Part shown: in pieces, positions 1 to 6,227 of the stretch
How the letters are laid out: the number at the start of each line of letters is the position of its first letter
Numbering within the stretch: the stretch's first letter is position 1
DNA from: Chthoniobacterales bacterium
GTDB lineage: Bacteria; Verrucomicrobiota; Verrucomicrobiia; Chthoniobacterales; UBA10450
Length of the DNA stretch: 8,895 nucleotides
Assembly (NCBI GenBank): GCA_013694945.1
Contig: JACDBM010000135.1
Coordinates: 1 to 8,895 of the forward strand
Reading direction: 5' to 3'
Notes under the pieces: model-generated
What the model saw: the letters and a program-made list of their open reading frames with translations, nothing else
What the model was told of the DNA's origin: nothing
The model's database searches: none
Translations under genes and position numbers: made by a program

Positions 1-201
1 GCGAGCAGTTTTCGCAGCGCTTTCGCCGAGATCGCGCAGGCGAACAACGCAACACTGATCCCATTTTTGCTGGAAGGTGTCGGCGGCATTCGGGAGCTCA
101 ACCAGGCGGATTCAATTCATCCCACGCCCGCAGGACATCGCATGATTGCGGATGTAGTTTGGAAGACGCTGGAGCCGGTGCTACGGCAGGTAGCCGAATG
201 A
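1..201 (+). CDS. TesA-like SGNH/GDSL esterase (arylesterase/lysophospholipase), C-terminal part only
   Basis: This is the last 66 codons of an open frame that enters from the left window edge in frame 1 and stops with TGA at 199-201. The visible protein contains ADSIHPTPAGHRMIADVVW. This matches block V of SGNH/GDSL hydrolases, where the D-x-x-H pair supplies the catalytic aspartate and histidine. The preceding LIPFLLEGVGG segment and the closing helix are typical of the TesA/arylesterase branch, which hydrolyses short esters, acyl-CoA or lysophospholipids, usually in the periplasm. The nucleophile serine and any signal peptide lie outside the window, so localisation cannot be judged. The stop codon overlaps the start of the next gene as ATGA, so the two are probably co-translated. 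A tesA-SDR pairing also occurs in E. coli (tesA-ybbO). The family call is fairly secure; the substrate is unknown. Confidence 0.8.
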   Translation, partial: ASSFRSAFAEIAQANNATLIPFLLEGVGGIRELNQADSIHPTPAGHRMIADVVWKTLEPVLRQVAE

Positions 202-986
202 AACTGGATGGCTGCACCGCGTTGATCACGGGCGCGTCGGCTGGCCTCGGCCGCGAATTCGCCCGGCAGCTGGCGGGCCGAGCGGAAACGCTGCTGCTCG
301 TGGCGCGCCGGAAGGATCGAATGGAAGAACTGCGCGCTGAGCTGACGAGGTCTTTTCCGCGTCTCAATGTCCAGGTCTTCGAGTCAGACTTGTCGCGGAT
401 CGAGCAGGTGGAACAACTCGGCAAGGAGCTTGAGCGCGATGGGCTCCGCATTGACTTCTTAATCAATAACGCGGGGCTCGGCGATCGAGGGCATTTTGCG
501 ACGGCCAACCCACAGCGTGTCCAGGATATGCTGCTCGTGAACACGGTTGCGCTCACGGCACTGACGCGCCGTTACCTGCCGGCGATGATCGCACAGAAGC
601 GCGGCGCGATCCTGAACGTCAGCTCATGCGCATCGTTTCTCCCGATGAAGAGCTTTGCGGTTTATGCTGCGACAAAGGCGTACGTCACCAGTTTCTCCGA
701 AGCCCTGCGGATGGAAGTAGCTGACAGCGGGGTCACGGTGACGGCACTCTGCCCGGGCCCTGTGCATACCGAATTCGATGACGTTGCACTGCGTCCGAAC
801 GAGCCGCAGCAAAAGGCACCGGAGTTCACTTACGTTTCGGCTGAGCAGGTGGTGCGGCATGCGCTAAAGGGTGTTGAAAGCGGTCGTCCAATCATCATTC
901 CCGGTTTCGCGATGAAGTTGAGCATGACGATCGTGCGACTCATGCCAGCGCCATTCCTGCGCCTGACCTCGCGTCTTGCGCGGTGA
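198..986 (+). CDS. short-chain dehydrogenase/reductase (SDR), DltE/YbbO-like
   Basis: A 262-residue NAD(P)H-dependent oxidoreductase of the classical SDR family, of normal full length. The Rossmann cofactor motif TGASAGLG is at residues 11-18. An Arg-Arg pair follows beta-2 (LVARRKD, 34-40), suggesting an NADP preference. NNAG is at 90-93, the helix-4 Asn at 115, the catalytic serine region NVSSCAS at 140-146, and YAATK at 156-160 supplies the active-site Tyr and Lys. CPGPVHTEF (185-193) is the usual PG motif. The start at 198 is chosen because the ATG overlaps the upstream esterase stop (ATGA) and places the Rossmann motif near the N-terminus. A longer in-frame start at 159 would overlap the esterase heavily. 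AGGTAG upstream is a weak ribosome binding site. No signal peptide is seen, so it is probably cytoplasmic, perhaps membrane-associated through its C-terminus. An aldehyde or ketone derived from lipid turnover is a plausible substrate, but this is inference only. Confidence 0.88.
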   Translation: MKLDGCTALITGASAGLGREFARQLAGRAETLLLVARRKDRMEELRAELTRSFPRLNVQVFESDLSRIEQVEQLGKELERDGLRIDFLINNAGLGDRGHFATANPQRVQDMLLVNTVALTALTRRYLPAMIAQKRGAILNVSSCASFLPMKSFAVYAATKAYVTSFSEALRMEVADSGVTVTALCPGPVHTEFDDVALRPNEPQQKAPEFTYVSAEQVVRHALKGVESGRPIIIPGFAMKLSMTIVRLMPAPFLRLTSRLAR

Positions 987-1032
987 CCCTGTAGCGGAGG
1001 TCAAGATCCACCGCGGCAGAACGGCGACCACT
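987..1032. terminator. convergent intergenic gap with a weak imperfect hairpin
   Basis: This short spacer separates the stop of the SDR gene (+) from the stop of the redoxin gene (-). GCGGAGG at 994-1000 and CCACCGC at 1008-1014 can form a 7-bp stem with one A-A mismatch around a 7-nt loop. No T-tract follows on either strand, so a classical intrinsic terminator is not supported. The location between converging genes is the main argument for a termination role. Confidence 0.25.
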
Positions 1033-1638
1033 TCAATATTTCACCGAACAGCCGTACGGCTTCGTGTTCGGATTGCTGACTGGCTTTCCGGCTAACGACT
1101 CGTCGAGCGCGACCTTCACGTAGTTCGTTGCGTTCGGGATGTCGGCTGCGTTGGCCGTCGCTTTGCTATCGATCGCGCCTTCGTAAACGAGCTTACCTTC
1201 CGGATTGATAACAAACATGTGCGGTGTGTTCTTCGCGCCATAGCTCTGGCCAACTTTTCCATCTGCATCCAGAAGCAGAGTAGTCGCGTTCATCTTCCAC
1301 TCCCCCATCTGCTTTGTGGCGGCTTCGGGCGTGAGATGACCTTCCTTGCCTGCGGCTGACGAATCAATCGACATCCAGACGACACCCTTCCCCGCATACT
1401 CCTGTTGCAGCTTCTGCATATTCCCGCTGCCGTAGTGCTTCTTCACGAAAGGGCACTCGGGATTAAACCACTCGAGGACGACGTATTTGCCTTTCAGGTC
1501 AACCAGCGAATGCGTCTTCCCCTTTGCATCCGTCAATTTAAAAGGAGGCGCGGGAGTTCCGACTTTGGGGGATTCGGCCGCGAACAACGCGGTCGCAGCG
1601 ACAGAAGTGAGTGCAGTAATTACTAGGGTTGGTTTCAT
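1033..1638 (-). CDS. secreted thioredoxin-fold redoxin (AhpC/TSA-TlpA type), CPFV active site
   Basis: A 201-residue protein with an N-terminal signal peptide (MKPTLVITALTSVAATALFA, cleavage near residue 21), so it is periplasmic or exported. The AhpC/TSA-type core runs from about 27 to 160: GTPAPPFKLTDAKGK, then EWFNPECPFVKKHY (56-69), LLLDADGKVGQSYG (121-134), and the Thr-Pro cis-proline at 138-139 (NTPHMFVINPEGK). The thioredoxin CxxC is reduced to CPFV, keeping only Cys62. The second cysteine is at the extreme C-terminus (PYGCSVKY, Cys197) and could form an intramolecular disulfide or act as a resolving cysteine. A thiol peroxidase or disulfide-reductase role is likely; the substrate is unknown. 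Its ATG overlaps the dsbD stop (1635-1638), indicating translational coupling, so DsbD is the likely electron donor. No Shine-Dalgarno sequence precedes the start, which also fits coupling. Confidence 0.85.
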   Translation of the reverse strand: MKPTLVITALTSVAATALFAAESPKVGTPAPPFKLTDAKGKTHSLVDLKGKYVVLEWFNPECPFVKKHYGSGNMQKLQQEYAGKGVVWMSIDSSAAGKEGHLTPEAATKQMGEWKMNATTLLLDADGKVGQSYGAKNTPHMFVINPEGKLVYEGAIDSKATANAADIPNATNYVKVALDESLAGKPVSNPNTKPYGCSVKY

Positions 1639-3791
1639 TGTTCGTTGGTTGCGACCTGGGGCGCGATGTCTTCGAGTTTTTCCAGGACGAGGTTTTTGGT
1701 CAGCAGTTCCGGTAAGACGATCGGGTCCGCCGACTTTCCGGCCGGATACAGTACGTAAAGTGGGACACCCGGACGGCCGAACTGTTTAAGAATTTTTGTG
1801 ATCGCCGGGTCGGCATTCGTCCAATCGGCTTTGAACTTCACAACGCCGCGACGTTCGAATGCTTCACGAATGGCGTTGCTTTCGAGCACGGTCGTTTCGT
1901 TGAATTTGCAGGTCACGCACCAGGCGGCCGTGAAGTCGATAAAAACGGCGCGGCCTTGGGCCAGTTCTGCTTCAAGGCGCTCTGGCGTGAACGGAAGCCA
2001 TCCGTTCTGGCCCGGAGCAGCCGAGGCCGTCTCGAGCTTCGTCCCGGCAAATTTTCCGCCAATGCAATATGCGCCGCTGCCGATTACGAGCGCCACGATA
2101 AGCACGTAGACGAGCGCCCGCGCCCCAGTGGACGTATCCGGCGTCAGGAAGGCGCCTTTCATCCAGCATGCAATGCTGACCACGAGCAGGAATGTCGAAG
2201 TCCAGACGATGGCTTCGATGCCACGTTGCGCGCCCAGCACTGAAAGCAAGAACAGGAGCGTGGCGAGAAGAAGAAAGCCCATGAATTGTTTCACGCGCTC
2301 CATCCAGGCGCCGGGCTTTGGCAGGAACTTCAGCCAGGCTGGCTGCGCCGAAAGCAGGAGGTAGGGCGCGCTCATCCCAGCCGCGATTGCCATGAACATG
2401 AGCAGGATCATCCAGCTGGATTGGGTGAAGGCGAAGCCAAGAGCTGTGCCGAGGAATGGCGCGGTGCACGGTGTGGCAAGCACAGTCGCGAAGATGCCTT
2501 GAAAGAACGAGCCGGCGTTACCTTCCCTGGACGTCCACCCAAGCAGGCTGCGATTTGCACTTTGCGGCAGCGTGATTTCGAAAACACCGAAGAGATTCAG
2601 CGCGAAAACCAGGACAACCACGCTCATCGCGAGCACGAAATACGGATTCGTGAATTGAAACGCCCAGGTGATTTCGCCGCCGGCGCCTTTGATCAGGATG
2701 AGCAAGAATGCCAGTCCGACGAACCAAACGAAGATGCCGGCGATGAACGAGAGTCCGCTTCGGAGAATGCGGCTGCGGCTTTGACCAGCGTGCTGAATGA
2801 ACCCGAAGATCTTGAGCGAGATCACCGGCAGGACGCACGGCATCAGGTTTAAAATGAACCCACCGATGAATCCGAAGAGGAGAAACTTAAAAATATCCGA
2901 GAGAGCGGGCGTTGCCAGGGTGGAAGCGGCAAGGCTTGCTGCGGCAGGTGCGCTCGAATCGAGCTGCCAGGCATTGCGCTCAGCCCCGTCAGCGGTTTGA
3001 CCAAAAACAACGATGCCGGCGAGTGATTTTACCGCCGCGTCTGTCGTGTCGAGAGGGATGCGAAACGAGACCCCATCCGGGATGCGCTGCGTTGCGGGAT
3101 GTCCGACGACGACGTTGTCACCCGGCAATGGATGGAATTCGACCGCCGGATGCTGCGCGAGCGCGGAGCTCTTGACCCGCACGATCAAGTCATTTCCGCT
3201 GCGCGACCAGGAGGCAGTGGCGACGTCACTCGCCGGCCAGGGCTGCGGCAAGGCCCGTTGGAAACGCGCGAAGAGTTCTTCGTGGGCCGGCGAGCCATTT
3301 GTCGCGACCGGCAAATCCATTTGCAATGTCGCTCCGCCAGGGATGCAGATTTTTTCACAGACAAGCCAATTCACCTCCGCGCTTAGTTTCACGGCAGAAT
3401 CAGACAGCGACGCAGGCGGCGTGATCTCCTGCATGAGCAGAACTTCATCGTGATAGCCGTAGATCTGGATATCGCCGGGTTCATCGAGCTTGAGGGGCGT
3501 CGGCCACTGGATCTCTCCGGCTTTCCAGCCGGACGGAAGCTGCCATCTGATCTCAGTCGGAATTCCCGCGTCGCCCGGGAACTTCCAGTAGGTGTGCCAC
3601 CCCGGGACCATTCGAAGCAGCACTCCGGCGGTGAATGGCTTCCCAGGGACGACTGCACTCGTGTTCGCAAGCAGTTCCGCTTTGACTAACTCCCGCCCTT
3701 CGTAGATCTGCGCTCGCGCGACCTGCGGAGACGCCGGGAGCAGGAACGCGACAAAGACCAGCGCGGCGGCAGATAAGCGCGGTGCGGACAT
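1635..3791 (-). CDS. dsbD: DsbD/ScsB-type protein-disulfide reductase, transmembrane thiol electron transporter
   Basis: With the chosen start the protein has 718 residues and three parts. (1) A signal peptide (about 1-27, ending VARAQ) and a periplasmic beta-rich domain at about 30-280, with the cysteine pair VCEKICIPGG (Cys145, Cys149). (2) A polytopic CcdA/DsbD membrane domain at about 300-580, with redox cysteines in LNLMPCVLP (Cys319) and ATPCTAPFLG (Cys442). (3) A C-terminal thioredoxin domain, TAAWCVTCKFNE (Cys625, Cys628), with the Val-Pro cis-proline at 676-677. Electrons pass from cytoplasmic thioredoxin through the membrane cysteines and the thioredoxin domain to the N-terminal domain and on to envelope substrates. 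All six redox cysteines are present. The ATG at 3791 is preferred because it directly precedes a clean signal peptide; in-frame ATGs at 3806 and 3866 and an opening at 4028 only add non-signal sequence. The gene ends in an ATGA overlap with the redoxin gene, its likely substrate. Confidence 0.93.
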   Translation of the reverse strand: MSAPRLSAAALVFVAFLLPASPQVARAQIYEGRELVKAELLANTSAVVPGKPFTAGVLLRMVPGWHTYWKFPGDAGIPTEIRWQLPSGWKAGEIQWPTPLKLDEPGDIQIYGYHDEVLLMQEITPPASLSDSAVKLSAEVNWLVCEKICIPGGATLQMDLPVATNGSPAHEELFARFQRALPQPWPASDVATASWSRSGNDLIVRVKSSALAQHPAVEFHPLPGDNVVVGHPATQRIPDGVSFRIPLDTTDAAVKSLAGIVVFGQTADGAERNAWQLDSSAPAAASLAASTLATPALSDIFKFLLFGFIGGFILNLMPCVLPVISLKIFGFIQHAGQSRSRILRSGLSFIAGIFVWFVGLAFLLILIKGAGGEITWAFQFTNPYFVLAMSVVVLVFALNLFGVFEITLPQSANRSLLGWTSREGNAGSFFQGIFATVLATPCTAPFLGTALGFAFTQSSWMILLMFMAIAAGMSAPYLLLSAQPAWLKFLPKPGAWMERVKQFMGFLLLATLLFLLSVLGAQRGIEAIVWTSTFLLVVSIACWMKGAFLTPDTSTGARALVYVLIVALVIGSGAYCIGGKFAGTKLETASAAPGQNGWLPFTPERLEAELAQGRAVFIDFTAAWCVTCKFNETTVLESNAIREAFERRGVVKFKADWTNADPAITKILKQFGRPGVPLYVLYPAGKSADPIVLPELLTKNLVLEKLEDIAPQVATNEQ

Positions 3792-3873
3792 GGGAATAAC
3801 TACCATTCGACCGGCGGCACAGCAATGCAGGTCAGCCGAGGCGAGTGGCCCAACGTCTGCTTTCATCTTGTCT
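3792..3873. promoter_or_regulatory. divergent intergenic region between dsbD and a small secreted-protein gene
   Basis: These 82 bp lie between the starts of two genes that point away from each other, so the promoters of both are expected here or just inside the opposing gene. I find no convincing -35/-10 pair on either strand and no Shine-Dalgarno sequence before either ATG. The role is inferred from layout alone. Confidence 0.4.
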
Positions 3874-4101
3874 ATGCGAATTGTACTTGGGCTCCTTCTC
3901 GTTCTCGCGGCAGCCGGCGGTTTCCTGACGCAGAAAAAAAGTGAGCAGCCTGCGCCTGCGCAGAACGCGAGTTCAACAAACAAAGTCGCCGCAGCACCGC
4001 GGGAGACCAGTGAGCACAATTGGGCCAAGCGTTCCCTCGACCAGGCGGCGGGAGTGAAACGGCAAGTCGCGCAGCAGCAGAAAGAAAATGGACAGGAGTG
4101 A
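3874..4101 (+). CDS. small secreted or membrane-anchored hypothetical protein, 75 aa
   Basis: The 75-residue product begins MRIVLGLLLVLAAAGGFLTQ, a hydrophobic segment that could be a signal peptide or a single N-terminal anchor. A polar Ala/Pro/Ser/Thr linker follows (about 21-42). A charged C-terminal stretch (about 45-75; SEHNWAKRSLDQ, then GVKRQVAQQQKENGQE) reads like an amphipathic helix. There are no cysteines or catalytic motifs. The ATG at 3874 is chosen because it starts the hydrophobic segment; in-frame sequence upstream to 3790 runs over the dsbD start and lacks signal character. A real gene is supported by the signal-like N-terminus, by its fit between the dsbD start and the end of the convergent matrixin gene (15 bp away), and by the absence of another gene here. 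I do not recognise a family. A role linked to DsbD or the envelope is only positional inference. Confidence 0.6.
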   Translation: MRIVLGLLLVLAAAGGFLTQKKSEQPAPAQNASSTNKVAAAPRETSEHNWAKRSLDQAAGVKRQVAQQQKENGQE

Positions 4102-4116
4102 GGTGGCCGGTCGCGT

Positions 4117-5553
4117 CTACGGATTCACGTCGTAAACTTCAACCAGGCCGATCCCGGACCCATTCGTCGGGCTCTTCAGAATTACGGTGTAATTTCCGGG
4201 TACGACCCGGCAGCCAATTGCGGATTCGGCGTCGGTCATTGCGCTGAGCCCATAGGCGCCCAGGTTCAGATTGGGAGCGTTCCGCCATCCAGTGTTTGAG
4301 GCCATCAACACTCCATTGCCGTTCCGCAACTCCAGAGACGTGTCGAAAAGAGCCGTTGGAACGGCCGGGCGCAAAGAGGGACCCATTCCCCGGATGATGC
4401 AACGCTGCGACTCGGGACCGGCGACAATGAATCCGCCAATCATGACGTCATTGCCAGTGCTGACGCGGCCGCGGGTCGAGATATTTGCAATTCGTCCCGT
4501 CCCAGGGCTCAGATCGTAAACCTCGACCAGTGCAGTGCCGCTCATCCCGCCCTTGCCAGAGACGACCGCGGTGAACGTGCCTGGCGGAAGCGTGGCCAGG
4601 ATCGCTGCCTCGAAGTCGCTAGACGGCGGGATGGTGGTCGCTTCGATCGCTTGCCGCTGCGTTTCCTTCCAATTGTCATTCGCGGCGATGACGGCGCCAT
4701 TCGCATCGTGCAATTCCAGCGTGGGATCGGCCAGCCGACCCGCAAGCGGCAGTGAAGGACCCAGCGCGCGAATGAGCACCTGCTTGGTGCCATCGCGTGT
4801 GATGAAACCGCCGATTAATACATCATCGCCCGCCCCGACGCGCACGCGCGTGGAGATGTTCGCAAGGCGCCCGCGCTTCGTCACCGGCGGCGCATCTGCT
4901 CGCGCTCCATAAAGCGATTGCGCGCCCGCGACATCATCCGCTTGGAGGTGATCCAGGTTGCTCACGTTTGCGTTCATGATCGCGAGAACGGCTTGGTTCT
5001 TTTCATTTGGATGATCCAGACCGAGGGAATGGCCAAGTTCGTGCAAGCCGATCCGATGCAGATCTTCCGCGCTTTGGCTTTCGAGCGGTCCGAAGTAGGA
5101 ATCGAAGACCCAGCGCTTCACGTTGAACATGACGTCTGTCTCGATCAAACGCGTGCCTGAGTTGGTGACGATCGTGACCGCCAGAGTGTCGCGCCCGAAG
5201 GCATCACCGTAAACGTTTGCCTCAAAGGAGATCGTGGTCGTGCCATTCGGTGAGGCCGCTCTGGTGCGTGGCTCTTCCCTCCAGGTAAACTGCGCATTCG
5301 CGATCTGCTGATTCCACAGCGCCATCGCGTTTTCGATCGACTGATTGAAACTTAGACTGCCGTCCTGAAGAACCCTGCTCGAATTACCGAGTTGCACCAC
5401 GACAGGGATGGCCGGACCGGGCCACCTCGCGTGTTCAGAAGTGATGTAAACGAATCCGAAACTGCGCCCGGCCAGGAGGGAAAGCGCAGCGACGGTGAGG
5501 GCCGGCAGGCACCTCCGCGTCAGGTCACGGGGCGTTCCGATTGAGCCTGGCAC
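4117..5553 (-). CDS. secreted matrixin-family (M10-like) zinc metalloprotease with two C-terminal repeat modules (matrixin 1)
   Basis: From a GTG at 5553 the product has 478 residues. The N-terminus carries twin arginines and a hydrophobic stretch (TRRCLPALTVAALSLLAG, 12-29) as signal peptide. The protease domain spans about 34-216: an astacin/matrixin-like N-lobe ending IETDVMFNV, then HELGHSLGLDH (171-181), giving zinc ligands His171, His175 and His181 with catalytic Glu172, and a Met-turn AIMNA (191-195). LQADDVAGAQSLYG closes the domain. No PRCGxPD cysteine-switch propeptide is present. Two modules of about 120 residues follow (229-349, 354-478). The start is uncertain: no ATG lies between 5607 and mature sequence. 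GTG 5553 gives a 29-bp overlap with the upstream gene, ATGs at 5607, 5616 or 5664 give larger overlaps, and a CTG at 5523 would give a compact signal peptide. It is probably co-transcribed with the TIMP-like gene and matrixin 2, of which it is a diverged paralogue. Confidence 0.85.
   Translation of the reverse strand: MPGSIGTPRDLTRRCLPALTVAALSLLAGRSFGFVYITSEHARWPGPAIPVVVQLGNSSRVLQDGSLSFNQSIENAMALWNQQIANAQFTWREEPRTRAASPNGTTTISFEANVYGDAFGRDTLAVTIVTNSGTRLIETDVMFNVKRWVFDSYFGPLESQSAEDLHRIGLHELGHSLGLDHPNEKNQAVLAIMNANVSNLDHLQADDVAGAQSLYGARADAPPVTKRGRLANISTRVRVGAGDDVLIGGFITRDGTKQVLIRALGPSLPLAGRLADPTLELHDANGAVIAANDNWKETQRQAIEATTIPPSSDFEAAILATLPPGTFTAVVSGKGGMSGTALVEVYDLSPGTGRIANISTRGRVSTGNDVMIGGFIVAGPESQRCIIRGMGPSLRPAVPTALFDTSLELRNGNGVLMASNTGWRNAPNLNLGAYGLSAMTDAESAIGCRVVPGNYTVILKSPTNGSGIGLVEVYDVNP
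4120..4869 (-). repeat. two tandem C-terminal modules of matrixin 1
   Basis: Module 1 (4507-4869, residues 229-349) and module 2 (4120-4494, residues 354-478) share an ordered set of motifs: R-L/I-ANISTR-x-RV, then D-V-L/M-IGGFI, then an arginine followed by A/G-L/M-GPSL, then LELR/H plus NG, then N-x-W, then PG-x-F/Y-T, and finally LVEVYDL/V. Module 2 is more diverged (IIRGMGPSL) and contains two cysteines (Cys385, Cys448) that module 1 lacks. The predicted pattern is all-beta. The second half resembles the pre-peptidase C-terminal type of beta sandwich, but this is only an impression from strand pattern. Confidence 0.8.
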
Positions 5554-6127
5554 GGATTGCGGACTTGAACGAAGCTGCGCCCAGCGCCTGACCGGCCCTA
5601 CCGGCATCGGCCGCATTGGCGCTGTTCGCTTCGGCTGCGTGTTTTTCTTTCCCCAGCTGAGCAAGATCGGTCACTTTTTCGCCTTTATCGCTCTTCACGA
5701 TTTCCGTCCCGGTGGTATCGTCCCGGACCACCCGAAACCGGCCATGCATAATTCCGACAAGCGGGATAAACTGGGTTCCGTTGTGTTCGACGAAAAGTAT
5801 GTCGCGGTCGCCGATCTTGAATTTCGGCGAATCGCTCACCTCCATCGTCTGGTCTCCGACCGTGCCGCCAAGCAGGCGCACCGTGTAGGTCGCGCCGGGG
5901 TTACCCTTGATTTGATCCTCAACCTTTAAAGTCACATAGCTAACGATGTGGCGCTGTCCGCCTTCTCCGACCCATTCCGATCTGACATCGGTCACTGTCC
6001 CTTGGAAGATCAACTCGGCCTGCGTCACCAGTTCATCAAAGGAAGGTGGGATCACCGTCGTCGCCCGGACAGTGCCGAAAGCGACAAGCATGCAGGAAGC
6101 CAAAAGCAGTAGACGAAGTGTTTTCAT
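5525..6127 (-). CDS. secreted protein with TIMP/NTR-like OB-fold pattern, between two matrixins
   Basis: The 200-residue product starts with a signal peptide (MKTLRLLLLASCMLVAFG, cleavage likely after VRA at 22). ATG 6127 is chosen because it opens that signal; the longer open frame to 6292 runs into the end of the upstream gene. The mature core (about 23-135) is a series of beta strands: FDELVTQAELIFQGTVTDV, IVSYVTLKVEDQIKGNPG, TYTVRLLGG, then FKIGDRDILFVEHNGTQFIP and GIMHGRFRV. The order (adjacent helix, 'AELIFQGTV', 'V-x-D-x-I-KGNPG', 'F-K-I-GDRDILFV') recalls bacterial TIMP/netrin-module proteins, but the usual disulfide cysteines are absent. The tail (about 155-192) is Ala-rich and helical. 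The gene overlaps the matrixin 1 reading frame and follows matrixin 2 by about 100 bp, so an exported partner, inhibitor or chaperone of these proteases is possible. The gene and its export are secure; the fold and role are inference. Confidence 0.8.
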   Translation of the reverse strand: MKTLRLLLLASCMLVAFGTVRATTVIPPSFDELVTQAELIFQGTVTDVRSEWVGEGGQRHIVSYVTLKVEDQIKGNPGATYTVRLLGGTVGDQTMEVSDSPKFKIGDRDILFVEHNGTQFIPLVGIMHGRFRVVRDDTTGTEIVKSDKGEKVTDLAQLGKEKHAAEANSANAADAGRAGQALGAASFKSAIRARLNRNAP

Positions 6128-6227
6128 AACGTTGTGAGGGGGACTTGGTGCGCGCCTAATCTGCGCGGAAGTTAACTCCGGAACCCTACACGAGTTGCGC
6201 CAGGAATCTATCGCTCCGCGCATCTTT
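6128..6227 (-). promoter_or_regulatory. 100-bp spacer between matrixin 2 stop and the TIMP-like gene
   Basis: The spacer separates two same-strand genes. It could hold a promoter for the TIMP-like/matrixin 1 pair or be a simple operon gap. AACTC (6174-6178) and GAGTT (6192-6196) can form only a 5-bp stem around 13 nt. No T-tract, Shine-Dalgarno sequence or convincing sigma-70 promoter is seen. Confidence 0.25.

Noticed and set aside
98..556. 152-codon minus-strand open frame opposite the esterase and SDR
   Set aside because: Ser/Arg-rich shadow translation without motifs; the plus strand encodes the SGNH block V and the SDR cofactor motif.
3792..4028. N-terminal extension of dsbD to 4028
   Set aside because: The added residues place the signal peptide internally and run through the divergent small gene.
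5495..5929. 144-codon plus-strand open frame opposite the TIMP-like gene
   Set aside because: No recognisable motif; the minus-strand product has a signal peptide and a regular beta pattern.
6180..6215. sigma-54-like TGGCGC element on the minus strand
   Set aside because: No correctly spaced GC-containing -12 element follows.
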